A DNA stretch of 64,000 nucleotides from Manis javanica (lineage: Eukaryota; Chordata; Mammalia; Pholidota; Manidae), in assembly GCF_040802235.1 (NCBI RefSeq), contig NC_133161.1, positions 16,013,001-16,077,000 of the forward strand. The letters run 5' to 3'. Both the position numbers and the translations under genes were made by a program. The notes below the pieces were generated by a model. The model was given only the letters and a program-made list of their open reading frames with translations, was not told the DNA's origin and did no database searches. Shown in pieces: positions 1 to 11,339 of the stretch. The stretch's first letter is position 1. Each line of letters opens with the position of its first letter.

Positions 1-279
1 CCATCCCCGCTGCTCTTGCTTTAATGAATTCCTTCCTTACATACACTCACCTGACCTGCTAGAGAGCTCTTTCTCACCCAGAGTCAAGAACCCTCCCCCA
101 GCCAGGTTGAGGTTTCTCCTTATGCTTCACCTAGTGCACAAGGAGAGAGCCCCCCAGATGCAGCTGTCTGGCAACAGCGTCCCCTTCTCCACTGGAGCCT
201 AACTAAGTAACTACCATTCTTCAAATGGAAGCCTGCAACCCCTGCCCAGCACTGGTCCCCTTGAGCCTCTCTACACACA
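1..279. other. Unassigned sequence, no gene seen
   Basis: Mixed-composition sequence with no coherent reading frame and no repeat family that I recognise. Probably intergenic or intronic. Confidence 0.4.
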
Positions 280-485
280 GCTACTCATTTTCCCCATAAA
301 ACTTATGACCTTCTGATATAGTTTTTATTGTGTTATTATGCTCTGCCTCCTTCTTCTAGAATATAAGCTTCACAGGGGCAGGGATTTCTGTTTTATTCAC
401 TGATATATTCTAAATGCCTAAAGCAATGCCTGACGAACAGTGAACTTACATATTTGTTACATCAGTGAGTGAGCAAATGAATGAG
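280..485 (+). repeat. L2 LINE, 3' end
   Basis: The order of motifs is that of an L2 tail: a T-rich lead, 'tagaatataagcttcac', 'aggggcagggatttctg', 'ttttattcactgatatatt', 'aatgcctgacgaacagtgaa', then a decayed 'atttgtt...gtgagtgagcaaatgaatg'. These match the L2 3' end, which ends in a GAATG-type repeat rather than a poly(A). It is a non-functional ancient insertion. Called from memory of the consensus. Confidence 0.8.
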
Positions 486-1084
486 AAAAGGCAAACAGGG
501 TCCATGAATTATTCCTCTTTCAACTTCTAGACCAAGCACAGAGCCTGATACACAAACGCAGTGGCTACACAGCTACAGTTGATAGAATAAATACATGAAT
601 AAATGCACAAATAATTAAAGGAACAGTTGGAAGACTTGGTAAGGTACAAAGAGGAAAATAAGATGTAGTCTCTGATTTAAAGATGCTTCCCATCTTTCTG
701 GAAAGAAATAAGAGGCCAAAGTATGTAATTGTGAGTATGCATCTAATGTTCAGAAGTAATTACTAGTCTTGGCACTCCAGGTCTGTCCTGAAAATTTCAT
801 TATTGCTGATCATCTAAACTGCCAAATTTTTTATTATCAGCATTCCTCATAATTTCCACCAGGACCCTATTTTTATGTCTTAAATTCTCTGTTACTCCAT
901 AGAATCGCAAATGTTCTCTAATATGAAGCCCTGAACATCATTTCCCATGATTAGATTCAATAAAGTGAAAAGCCCTTCCTTCTATGTTCTGGTTACCAAT
1001 TTCAAAATTAGGGGGTGGAGGGAAGAATTCTACAGCAACAATTAGCAATTCTGACATTATTCACCTAGAGATGGCTTTGGGTCC
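486..1084. other. Unassigned AT-rich stretch
   Basis: No gene and no confident repeat. A segment near 535-610 ending in 'gaataaatacatgaataaatg' resembles a second decayed LINE or SINE tail but is too short to name. Confidence 0.35.
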
Positions 1085-1697
1085 CACAGGTTAAAGGTTT
1101 AATCCTGCAGATTGCCCCTCACCACCTGCTGCAGTCACCAGCGCTTCTGACCTACCACCTACAGATTGGAAGTTCCCAGGATCACCACCTTGGGTTTGAT
1201 TCATTTGCTAGAGCAGCTCACAGACCTCATAGAGAAACAGTTTACTTACCGGATCCCTGCTTCCCACAAAAGGATATAACTCAGGAGCAGCCAGATAGAA
1301 GAGATGCATAGGGCAGAGCACAGGGAAAAGGCGCAGGCTTCCCTGTCCTAGCCAGACGGGTGCTCTCCTAGCACTTCCATGTGCTCACCAACCCGGAAGC
1401 TCTCCAAATCCTCTCCTTTTGGATTTGGATGGAGGCTTCATTACAAAGGTATGACTGATCACGTCCCCTGACTCTTGGCAATTGCTCCAGCACCTCTGCT
1501 CTCCCCGGGAGAGGGAGTTGGGGGTGGGGCTGAAGGTTCTAACCATGCTTAAGTTACCTCAGGGTTCCCAAAAGTCACTCATTAACATGATGAAAGACTT
1601 CTTTATTGATCTTAGCACATTCCAGGGGTTTTGGGAGCACTATGCCTAGAAAGGGGTCGAGGGTAAATATATACTTTTTATAAGTCACAGTATCACA
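1085..1697 (+). mobile_element. Probable endogenous-retrovirus LTR, subfamily not named
   Basis: The text includes 'gctagagcagctcacaga', 'ccagatagaagagatgcata', 'gtgctcaccaacccggaagc', 'ggatggaggcttcattac' and near the end 'ttgggagcactatgcctag' followed by 'aaatatatactttttataa' and a CA-type end near 1695-1697. I recall this motif order from an old mammalian ERV/MaLR-type LTR. The left boundary is not clear and no target-site duplication could be read. No internal retroviral reading frames are visible, so it would be a solo LTR. The subfamily needs a library search. Confidence 0.5.
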
Positions 1698-2749
1698 CCC
1701 GCAAAGACAGTGCTACAGTCTTAAAGAAGATGGCTATTCCTCCTTCAAAAGGGTGCCATTTGAATGTTTTGCTTTTGATCAGCGTCATGTTTGGATAGAT
1801 GCAGATGATTTTGCTAGTTTTGGAATGCTGTTTCCATCAAGTAGATTTCTGAGTAAGATGAGTAGAGAAGATAATCTATACAAGACATGTTTTTCTTTTA
1901 TAATTTTAAAATTGATTTAATTTATATAAGATGCTTAAGGGAGAAAAATTACCGCAAATGACAGAGGCAAGATTATGGAGAGACCAGCAAGGAGAATCCT
2001 AGATAAACAAAGAACTCTATCCAAAAAGAATACGGAAGGTTTTGAAATGCTGTGTAAAACTTACGAATCTTTTCATACACTAAAAGAAGGGCCTTTTGCA
2101 CCTTGGTTTGAGCAGGTACTCTGCCATTGCAAGCATGAAAAGAAGGAAATGATAGAGCCAGTTTCTAAAGCAGAACTCTTGTCCAAGACAGTAGAGGTTT
2201 GTTATTTATTAAGCTGTGGTGAGAAATGCCTTTACATGGTGTCAGACACTGTACTATCTAGAGTACCAGTTCCTTGGAAAATCAAATTCAAACTAACATA
2301 CTAAATTAGCCCAGCTTTAATCACCAGAATACGTCCAATAGTGAATCACTGAAGAGGGCATTTCAGTGAAGGTTATACCGGGCAGGGCATATAAATAAAA
2401 GCAGGGTGCCTTCATTCTATTTTAACCAAACATGATAGCAATCTCTATTTGTCTGGGTTATTGGCAATAAACAATTAGTCTACAATTGCAACTTTTTTTT
2501 TGTCAGAATGTACCAAGCCAAAGGGAAATCATTGTGTTTGACATCACTAATAAAACAGATAGGTTTCCAATTAAAATTAAGTTTTCTCTGAACAACATCA
2601 TCTCAGAAAACCATCAATAGAAAAGCTTATATTTCTCCCATGTACAGAACTCTGTCTGGAGTCACAGAAGAGAAAAATTCAAGTGAGATCATGACAAAGA
2701 CAGACAGTGGCTAGGTGCAGTAATGGAGGAGCAGTTGATATTACTGGAC
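1698..2749. other. Unassigned stretch with one small orphan ORF
   Basis: AT-rich sequence with no repeat family recognised. A 109-codon open frame on + at 1975-2304 has no signal peptide, membrane segment or motif that I know, and no sign of splice context. I do not call it a gene. A T8 run lies near 2490. Confidence 0.35.
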
Positions 2750-2985
2750 AAAGAGTGGTTTAGAAGCTACTTGGCTCAGGTTTAGATTCCACTTTACCAC
2801 TCACCGTAAGATCGCAGACAGGTTATTTACTTCACCTTTTTGGGTCTCAGATGTCTTGTTTGAAAACTTTAAAATGGATTTCACACTCTCTACTTCCTAG
2901 GGCTTTTGTGAGAAGTTAACAATATAAAGTCTGTGTCAGTTCCAATAACAATATCTGGCACAGAATCAGGATTTGGTATCTCACA
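2750..2985 (+). repeat. MIR SINE, nearly full length
   Basis: The MIR pattern is readable in order: 'agtggtttagaagct', then a tRNA-like 'ggtttagattccactttacc', then 'caggttatttacttcacc', 'gggtctcagatgtcttgttt', 'aaaatggatttcacac', and 'tctggcacagaatcagg'. These correspond to the tRNA-derived head, the core and the LINE2-like tail of MIR. It is an ancient non-autonomous SINE mobilised by L2. Confidence 0.8.
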
Positions 2986-3229
2986 GTTAGAGATGAGGTG
3001 GTGATGAACTGTTTTTATTACAGCACCATGACCATTTTTACTCATTAGGTTGTCATTTAATATACCCACACACACTCCCCCTCCTTCCCCATCCCCCTCA
3101 CCCCTCTGGCAGGAGCAAAATGGGGCCCCCGACTCTGCAGGTTCCTGACAAGATGCCCAGCCCTCCCTTCCCAGGAACCTAGTGACTGCCTTCAGCCTGA
3201 CACCACCGAGATCTTTGTGCTTCTTATAC

Positions 3230-5356
3230 CCATTTTCTTCAGTCACCATATAACTCCCATGTTACCCTTTATTCTCCAGAAACTCTTTCCGCCTCATCTC
3301 TTATTTATGCCCAACTCCCAAAACCTACCAACTCTTTCCTCTGAAATTCAGTCAGCCATCAACAAAACTCCCCATATTCCTCATCTTTTCTCTATATTTC
3401 TCTTACAACTCCCTTCTCTACTGAAAACTGACTTTCCTGACAGCCCTACCAATTACTGTCTGTTTTGTCTTTCACTCCCTGCCTGTCACTGGGACTGTGT
3501 ACTTCTTGCTGCTTCTAGAACATCCTCTTTCTTTCTTCCCTAAAAACAAAAAAACAAAAAACTTTGAATCTCCTGTAATTAAACTATACTGCCACCAACT
3601 TTCCTTGTTACAGCCATTTACCATCGCCAAAGTGTCACTCATGCTTATTCCTTGAAGATTTTAGCTCTCAGCTGACTGTCAGCTTCTGTGTCAACCATAC
3701 AGGGGGTAATTTTTAGTGGCTTAAATTTTCAAGTAGATGATTATTCCAAAACTCAGACTCTCGGTTTTCAATCCTCTAAAATGAATTTGCTCCCCACCCC
3801 ACCACAGCCATACCTTCATAGTCATGTTCCAGACTTTGTCATTACTAAAAACTTCATGCCCCTCAAATCTCATTTTTAAGTGTCTCACTCTCCATTCACG
3901 ACCTCCACCTCCAGAGCGCTTTCTATGCATTGCCACCACTTTCACAATCCTTCGATCCCATCAGCACCTACATCCTGTTAATCTTGCCTCCCTGTCACTG
4001 CCCTACATTTCCTTCCATCTTTTACTTCCGTCTGTAAATACTAAATATCATGGTTCAAGCATAACTACCCTTTGCATTCACCTCAGATCATTTGTCCTTC
4101 TTTTACCTCAACTTCCTCAGTTAAATCCAGTCCTTTTGCTATTCTGCAGGTGAAATGTGGCTGGAGAAAAATACAGCATGCTGGCTCGTCTCACCTTCAA
4201 CTGACAGCCACTGTCCTCACATGGACGCTTCACCACAACCCCTTACACATTTTCTCACAGACAAATATTTCGTAAGTCATCCTCCTCTAAAACTCCTAAC
4301 CACTCCTCCCCAATACTTACGCTCACTGATGACCTCACTTCCCTTTCATCAAGAAGACAGAGAAATCAAGGAAGATTTCCCTAATTTCCCACAGCACATC
4401 TCTTCACCCACCAAGATCTGTCTGTTGCTTTCCTCCCTGTTATGATGACTGAAGTGTCTGCACCCTAAATAAGGCCTCCCAATCCACCCGCTCATCAGAT
4501 CCATCTTCTGTCACCACTCAAAGATATTCCAGCAATTCTCCTTTCCTCCTGCATTACCAACTTTTCTTTCTCTCAGAACAATACTTCAGGAAGCACACAA
4601 ACTTACCATAATACCTACTTTAAAAAATAACTTAAAAAACCCTCTTTCTCAACCCCAATTCCACTTTTCTTTACCATCCTGTTTCTATGATACTTTTAAA
4701 AGAAATTCATCAAGAGTTGACTTTATTTACTGTCTCCAGTTCCTTACCTTCCTTGTATCCCCAAAGCCTGATTAAATCAGGAGTTTTGTCCACTACAACT
4801 TTCAAAGTCAGCGATGATCTCTTCTTGCTAAATTCGATGGTCACTTCTCAGTCCTTTTCCCACTTGACTCATCATCATGATGCCTCACTTCTGTGAACAG
4901 TAACTACCTCTTCTAACTGCTCAGGAAAAAAACAAAATTAGGTTTTTGCCTTCCATGACTTCTCTGCATACCTTCCACCCCACATCGAATCCATCACCGT
5001 ATCCCGTCTTCAGCTCTTTCAGAAGCCTTCTGGGCAACACGCCCGCATCCCGGCGCCACCCAGGCCCATGCCGCCGTCATCCCTGTGGCATCCCGGCGCC
5101 ACCCAGGCCCATGCCGCCGTCATCCTCTGTGGCATCCCGGCGCCACCCAGGCCCATGCCGCCGTCATCCTCTGTGGCATCCCGGCGCCACCCAGGCCCAT
5201 GCCGCCGTCATCCCTGTGGCATCCCGGCGCCACCCAGGCCCATGCCGCCGTCATCCCTGTGGCTGGGTGACTGGCCAGCTTGCTGACTCTCTCCCTCCCT
5301 CGGCCTTAGTCCTCTACTGTCCGTTCTCAGAGAGCGGTGCGACTGACCCTGTAAAA
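3230..5356 (+). repeat. L2 LINE, long ORF2-derived copy, first part
   Basis: Pyrimidine-rich sequence follows the L2 consensus in order over more than 2 kb. Anchors include 'ctctctgacc'-like text near 3880, 'ttcatcaagaagacagag' near 4345, 'ccagcaattctcctttcctc' near 4530, 'aaaccctctttctcaacccc' near 4635, 'aaattcatcaagagttgac' near 4703, 'gctaaattcgatggtcactt' near 4827 and 'ccacatcgaatccatcacc' near 4980. The encoded endonuclease/reverse transcriptase region is riddled with stops and is dead. The 43-44 bp minisatellite at 5045-5261 sits inside it. The element resumes at 5530. L2 copies of this length are uncommon because most are 3' fragments. Confidence 0.75.
5045..5261. repeat. CpG-rich minisatellite, 43-44 bp unit, 5 copies
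   Basis: Five head-to-tail copies start at 5045, 5088, 5132, 5176 and 5219, with unit lengths 43, 44, 44, 43 and 43. Each begins 'gcatcccggcgccaccc' and ends 'ccgccgtcatcc(t)ctgtg'. The only difference I see is 'ccctgtg' in copies 1, 4 and 5 against 'cctctgtg' in copies 2 and 3. Each unit has several CpG sites, and the array lies in otherwise CpG-poor L2 sequence. All three + strand frames are open through it only because the unit lacks stops there; these frames are artefacts of the repeat. Confidence 0.97.
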
Positions 5357-5469
5357 CATCCCTGATTTCACCCCAAAAAGTAACCTATCCCCAGGACACA
5401 TCCAGACAGGAGACTAAAACTCACAAGTCAAGAATCATTTTTATGTTTTTAAGCGGGAAGCTTAAGCAA

Positions 5470-5513
5470 GAGGGGGAGGAGGGGGAGGAGGAAGAGGGGG
5501 AGGAGGAGGAGGA
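5470..5513. repeat. Purine simple repeat (GGGGAGGAGG)n
   Basis: An unbroken G/A tract made of GGA and GGGGGA steps, ending just before 'atattaatatt'. It interrupts the L2 between its two recognisable parts and could expand by slippage. Confidence 0.9.
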
Positions 5514-5529
5514 ATATTAATATTCCTGC

Positions 5530-5771
5530 CTTTTTCCCCGAATACACCAAACATGCTTCCGTCCCCAGGGTTTTGCACCAGCTAGTTCCCAGTGCTCTGC
5601 CTTCCCTAATAACCATGTATGGATGGGTGTCTCCACCTACTTCTGGTCTTTGTTCAAATGCCACCTTCTCAATGAGACCTTTGTTTACTGTCCCTTGAAA
5701 CTGCAATGCTTCTCCTCCCTGGCACTCCCTACATTCTTTCCCTGCTTCATTTTCTCCAGAACACTTATCCT
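5530..5771 (+). repeat. L2 LINE, 3' region, second part
   Basis: Continues the L2 above: 'tttgcaccagctagttccc', 'ctttgttcaaatgccacctt', 'ctcaatgagacctttg', 'tccctggcactccctac' and 'ttccctgcttcattttctcc' match the L2 3' region in order. It is cut at 5771 by a solo LTR and resumes at 6159. Confidence 0.85.
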
Positions 5772-6158
5772 TGCTGGTTCGCAAACATCCCCCACACATG
5801 GAGGAGAGAAAGAGGCAGACCACCCCAAACTTGTAGATGGCAGGTGTGATAAGAAAGAGAACTTACATACAAGGCTGGTTTTGGGGTGGCCAGAAGACAA
5901 GGAGATCTCCACACCCTCCAGCCAGACTCTTAAAGGTTTATAAAGAGTCCTTAATGAGGTCCCGTCACATATTCAGTATACATGGTCTCAAGAATACATT
6001 GCTATTTCAAGGCTACATCCTTGAAAATGGCTCCCCTGTACAAGTAGTAAGCGGAACATACACTCCAAGGGTAGGGGAGAGGTGAGGAGCCTCCAAATGC
6101 TGGGATCCAGCTTAGGGGTCAGCCAGGGATCACATCCCCTCTATGACCTCCTCCAACA
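5772..6158. mobile_element. Solo LTR inserted in L2 (family copy 1)
   Basis: 387 bp that begins with TG ('tgctggttcgcaaac') and ends with CA ('cctcctccaaca'), as retroviral LTRs do. The flanks are 'atcct' on the left and 'atccc' on the right, a decayed 5-bp target duplication. L2 is continuous across the two flanks, so the insertion boundaries are firm. A homologous element lies at 28513-28930 with the same ends and a perfect duplication. Shared internal text includes 'ccttgaaaatggctccc' and the 'ccaagggtaggggagaggt' region. There are no gag, pol or env frames, so this is a recombined solo LTR. I could not name the family. A 5-bp duplication fits class III (ERVL) elements but is not proof. 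Confidence 0.85.
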
Positions 6159-6330
6159 ATCCCTGTTTAGTATACTGTATGTTTAACTCATGCTTTACTG
6201 TCTACCCCCAACTAGCATGCACCGTCCATGACTACAGGGATTTAGGTTCACTTTAATTACAGCCATGTACCCAGTAAACATGACAGTGCCTTACACATAG
6301 TAGGAGCTCAAAAAATACTTGTGGACCCAC
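6159..6330 (+). repeat. L2 LINE, 3' end, third part
   Basis: The L2 tail resumes after the LTR: 'ccctgtttagtatactgta', 'ctagcatgcaccgtcc', 'actacagggatttaggttc', 'cagtgccttacacatagtag' and 'gagctcaaaaaatacttg'. This is the standard 3' end of the element started at 3230. Confidence 0.85.
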
Positions 6331-8629
6331 AGAAATAATACATTGTGAACTCTGCTAGGTTTGGGTCATTGTAAGTATGCATATCCTCTGCAGTGTTGTG
6401 GCTAAGGTTAATGAGTTAAAATTCCAAAATTTTATCTGAATTTGCAATACATTTTGGTTGTGTTTGTTGTCACAGTAAGGCTCATTCTACTATTTATTTA
6501 AGCTGAACCCTGTAAAAAGCAGGCATTCTCAGCAGGGATCGGCAAGAGTAGAGGGTTTTATTATGTCTCTGAGCAGCCGCTTCACTTGTCTCATGTCCTA
6601 ACAATGAACCGTCTTTCTTCTGTTCACATCTCTCTGCTCTTCCCTGTTCACTTCTTCCCCTTTGCTTCATTTCAAAAATATTTATAGAAGAGAGAAAGAC
6701 AGAGAATGAAAGAAGTAATTAAAGAAGGAAAAAAGATAAGACACTGTATATTCTGAGTTAAAGATTCAGACTTATAAACAAGGAAATAAAGTTATATTAA
6801 TGTAAGAGTAGGTAAAAGATCGGAACAGTGAGCCAGGATGCAATTGCCATTTAAAGATGGGAAGCCCATCACCAGTCGCCTTGCATGTAGGTGCTGGCAT
6901 AGCTGATAATGCTGGGATATGGCGCTTGGAAAGGATGTGAGTAAGCTTGATTGCAGAAAGCTTGATTCTCACATTGACCAAGTAAAAACTGTTATTTTCA
7001 CTCATGACCATCAACTGCATAATTATAAATAAAAAAGTGTAAATAAGCCTCATTTTGTTCTCACTTCTGAACCAATCATCAAAGAACATACTCTCCAATG
7101 ATTAACTTATAGAAACATCCCTGACTACAAATTTCAGGACAACGAATTATCAACTGATTTCAGACATTTCATAATTCCTTTCCATTCAAAATCTCACAAT
7201 TAATTCTACTACTTTTACTTTCCATTCCTGTGAAACAAAAGTCTCCTTGCTTTTCTGGTTACATCTCTTTCTTTTTCTCTGGATGATTCTGACTTTTGTC
7301 CAGTAATGTCAGAAACTTGACACCAGCAATAATAGTCATCACAAAACAGATGACACACTGAAATTAAACAATTTGAGGTGAGTTTAATAAAATTTTCAAA
7401 GATACGGGCAAGGTTTATGGGGGGAAAAAAGCAGCACTGCAGTACTCCAGGGTTACTGAGATCAGAGCGCCACACTTAGGCTTGAAGAAGACAAGGGGCA
7501 GGAGTAATAACCGAACACAGATTGAGTCCTCTGTGGAGAGCATCACCTAAGAGAACCAGGTTCATTCCTGGGAACCCACAGGAACTTCCACCCAATCTCC
7601 AGCTCTCTTGGTGCTCCCGCTGACATCCAGCCAGACGTCAGAGCACAAGGAACAGTGCCTACAGAGTCCGTAGGGGTCATGCTCCCAGGATACAGGACAG
7701 GAAAGGGAAGAGTAGACAAAGAATCTGGAGCATTAAACGTCATCATTGTTTAACTGCAATCTCTGAGTCAATTAAGCAGGTTCCCAGATCAATCAAACAC
7801 TCAGGATCATAGAGAATTAGCATGTTAAAGAAACAGCATGCAGTTTTCAGTTCAGATTGCAAAAGGTACTTAATATGTGGGATCAGATTCTCATTACAGG
7901 TAAATTCCTGGGAGGATTTCTGTAATTTTTTCAGGTTAAAAGTTAATCATAACTATGTTCATAAATTTGTCAAACAGCGTGACTAACAGGACATAAGAAT
8001 CTTTATTAAATAAACTTCATTCTTTGCATCTAAAACACACACTCAGTGGGTTTCTGAACTGTGACAACTTCCTCTGTTCCTTTGCTCCTTCCAACCTTGC
8101 TGTGTCCCTGCTCCCATTCCAGGTCACTCTTCAGCTACTAATGCCAAGCCTGCTTTTACCCAAAGTGCTTGTTTCGTATGCTGTCATATATATACTGCTG
8201 GTTGGATCTCAGCCAGCAGAATTAAATGAAATGGTTTTCTGTCAGACTGAATACTAATTATGTCTTCATGCCAAGCTAGGTCTGCATAATGACATCATGT
8301 GCAAATAGGCTGGAGGTTAAGGCTCAGATAGTTGGCCCTGATATTTATAGATGTAAGCAAAGTGGATCTGTGCTATTTACCTGTTTTATGTTGGTTTCTT
8401 TGTTTGTTTGATAGATTTGGCTTTGAAAAAGCCTTCTCTGAGCAACACTGCAGATTAAGTAAATTTTTCTTTGCTTAAGTCAGCTGTTGTCTCATTTCAA
8501 GGCTTCAAACCCACAACTTTGTTCCCTAGGAAAGCTTTTGGGACACTAATTTTTATGTACTGTTCAGAGCCTCGGATCCCCTTCAGGTCACACATATACA
8601 CCTAGCATGATTCAATACCTGATTTTCTG
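6331..8629. other. Unassigned sequence, no gene seen
   Basis: About 2.3 kb of AT-rich sequence. I see no credible exon, RNA gene or nameable repeat. A purine-rich patch near 6690-6740 is simple-sequence-like. The 108-, 86- and 67-codon open frames on the - strand show no domain. Confidence 0.3.
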
Positions 8630-8800
8630 AGGCAGTGTGGTCTATTGTAATTCACAAGTTGTCTTATTTTGTGCACTGTCTGAACCTTGACCTCATCAGC
8701 CTGTCAAAAATAATACCCATCACCCCGCAATGAGGCTTACATATCTTGCAGCATTTACTGTGTTCAATTAGCTAAATTACTAATAAATCCACATTATGAT
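8630..8800 (+). repeat. Possible MIR fragment
   Basis: Weak match: 'cctcatcagcctgtcaaaaa', 'taatacccatcacc', 'gcaatgaggcttac' follow the MIR core order (CCTCATCTGTAAAAT...AATACCTACCTCA...GTGAGGATTA). Strongly decayed. Confidence 0.4.
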
Positions 8801-9084
8801 AACAAAAGAAGAATCCCTCCGAGGCCCTCATTTTTCTCTCATTTGGCATTTTAACAGGTTTCCATAAAAACAGAAGTAAGTTTATTCATGGGAATAAAAA
8901 GACAAAGAACAAACCAACTTTAAGGGGGGTCCATTGGGAACGTAAGTTCAGATCAGAGGAAAATGTATGGTACCCATTCAACTCAGCACATACATAGCAT
9001 AGTCTTCTCAAGTTTAAGGCACTTAACAGAGGAAGACTTACATATGTGAATCCTATGCTCCAACATCTCATAATTATATGGAAT

Positions 9085-9190
9085 CGTGGAAAGAGCATCA
9101 GGCAGGCTGTCAAGAGATACCTGTATTGACCTAAGAGGTGTGTAGCCTGGGCAAACCACTGTGTTCTGGCCATTGAATGATAAGAATATG
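9085..9190 (+). repeat. Probable MIR fragment
   Basis: 'gtggaaagagcatcaggcag' followed by 'agcctgggcaaaccactgtg' matches the head and centre of MIR (GTGGAAAGAGCA...GACCTTGGGCAAGTCAC). The tail is lost. Confidence 0.5.
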
Positions 9191-10849
9191 ATGAAAGATA
9201 CACAGGCTCTAAAATTATCTGCTCTTCTAAGACTATAATATATTTGTATTGAAATAATTTTTTTAAATTCTAAAAAATTGTTGCTGTTTCATAAACATAA
9301 TTACTTCCTATTGCTGTCAGAGAACAGCCAATATCCCTGAACATTACGACATGTTCCACTGATTTGTAAAGTGGCAGTAATAAGTTAGGAGCTCAAGGCA
9401 CTGGTGACTTTTAACCTAAATATTTGCCCTACAATTAGAACATTCTTTTTCCAAATGAGTGCTCTGTATTACTTAACCTCCCACAAATGTCCCTTATATG
9501 GCTTATCTCTATGTTTGACTCAAAGGAAGTTTATGTTCCTTTTCCCTTTATTAAGTAGAAGCAGACGAGAAGCTTCGTAAAATAAGCAAATGTCAGCAAG
9601 GTTCAAGGCAGTGAAACATAAAGTCTGAGAACACTGAGATCAAATCTGCAGACAAGCACTCAGGCAACTCAGTGACAATCCACCACTGAATCTTTTGTCA
9701 AAAATGTCTTTCTTTTATTTGCTTTTACCACTGTAGCTACCAAGCCCAACTCCAGGAGACCCTCCTGGACTTGGACACTCTAGCCTTCTAAATTCACTTT
9801 CTGATCCACTTGGGAAAAAAACATCTCTATCTGCCCAAGACTTTTGCATCTGTACTGGATAATAATCCATCAAGAGAGTGATCATCAGAAGACATAATTA
9901 TGCCAGTCAGTAATGCAGTGTATACTTGATTTGGTATAATTGATTTTTTTTTCTGCTTCACAGTTTTAACCCCTTTAAAGTCCACTAGATTTCCTGAAAA
10001 GCGGGCCAAGATGGTAACCAGAACTGATAAGCTCCTTGAACTTTGTGTGAAGATGGTATATACAACTGTGGGGTTTTTTCTGGTGTCCATGCCATAAAAG
10101 GAATTTTTTAAAAACTGAAATATCTTTCAGAGAGAGCTGGCCAACAAATAGGGAGCTAGGTCAAATGAGCAAAGGCTCATTATCAAAGACTGGCTGAAAA
10201 CATAACCACCACCTTCAAACACTTCAATATCCAACAGCTAAAATAAAAGGTCAATGTAAGAAAAATTCTTCTGATCATTTGTGCTGTCTTATGACGGCAT
10301 GAACTCTACGGCAAAACTCATTTCCCAGCCACCTTGCTCCAAATATAATTGGAGGTGGTATTCTAGGATATATGAAATATTGGAAAGTTTTATGAATTAA
10401 TTATAGACAAGAATATATAGGCAAAGTAGGCTCCTAGCAGCTCTACGATCATATGTTAGAGTGCTGTACAAGGGACTTCCAGGCGGAAGGTGGAGCTGAC
10501 TAATTCAGAAGAGTCATTTGAATCTTAAGAGTTAAAAATGAGTTAACATCTGGATCAAATATCTTACCCAAATACAGAAAATTCTTCAATAGTTCTTCAA
10601 TAATTCTGACGCAGGATAATTACTACTGGACCTGTTGACCTTTCTGGTCAGTACCTCCTGGACAGTCTATTCTTTGGGGAATGACCAATTGTGATAAAGT
10701 TCTTTAAACTGAGCTAAATCTACCTCTACTTAACTTCACTATCTTGAGCTTTATAGCCTCTGGAATGGCCCGAGTGAAACTTACGCCTTTTGAACATGGC
10801 CCTTTCTGTAACGGGGGACATCTGTTACCCTCCTGCGAATCTTCTCTTT
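9191..10849. other. Unassigned AT-rich sequence
   Basis: About 1.7 kb with no gene and no repeat that I can name. There are T- and A-runs (9260-9280, 9945-9955) and short non-conserved open frames only. Confidence 0.3.
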
Positions 10850-11085
10850 GCTGAGTGGTTAAGGGCTTAGGCTTTGAAGCCAAAGAGAGCTGAGTCTGAA
10901 TCCTGTATTCACAACACAATGGCTTTTACTTTTGGACAAGTTACTTAAATGCTCTGACTTTCCCCAGTTTTAAATGGGGAAATAGTATCTGCCTAAAGGG
11001 TTTACTGTGAACATTTTAAAAATGATATAAATTAGGGACAGTAAATAAGTGTAATACTTGGTGTATAACACATATTCAATAAAGG
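10850..11085 (+). repeat. MIR SINE, nearly full length
   Basis: Clear MIR order: 'gctgagtggttaagggctta', 'ggctttgaagccaaag', 'ctgagtctgaatcctgtatt', 'ggacaagttacttaaatgct', 'ccccagttttaaatggggaa', 'atagtatctgcctaaaggg', and the tail 'acatattcaataaa'. One of the better preserved copies in the window. Confidence 0.85.
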
Positions 11086-11339
11086 TCCTCTCACATTCTC
11101 TTCATTCTCAGATATCTGACATTTTCCTGAAATGGATTTCTTATTATCATACACAAATCACCAGGCTCACTATAACTCTAAATTCTGGAGGCCACTAAAT
11201 CTTTTTATGGGTGAAGTGCAGACATTTAAGCAGTGGTTTTCAACATATGTGATTCAATACCTCTTTCTATAATAAATACTTTGTAATGCTCTTTCCTATC
11301 CTTGGAAAACATTAACAGATAATCTACCCACAGAAATAA

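Noticed and set aside
1975..2304. 109-codon frame on +
   Set aside because: No domain, signal peptide or homology known to me, AT-rich setting, and length within what is expected by chance in 64 kb.
4946..5365. 139-codon His/Pro/Arg-rich frame across the minisatellite
   Set aside because: Made by translating the tandem repeat; open in three frames, which is a repeat artefact.
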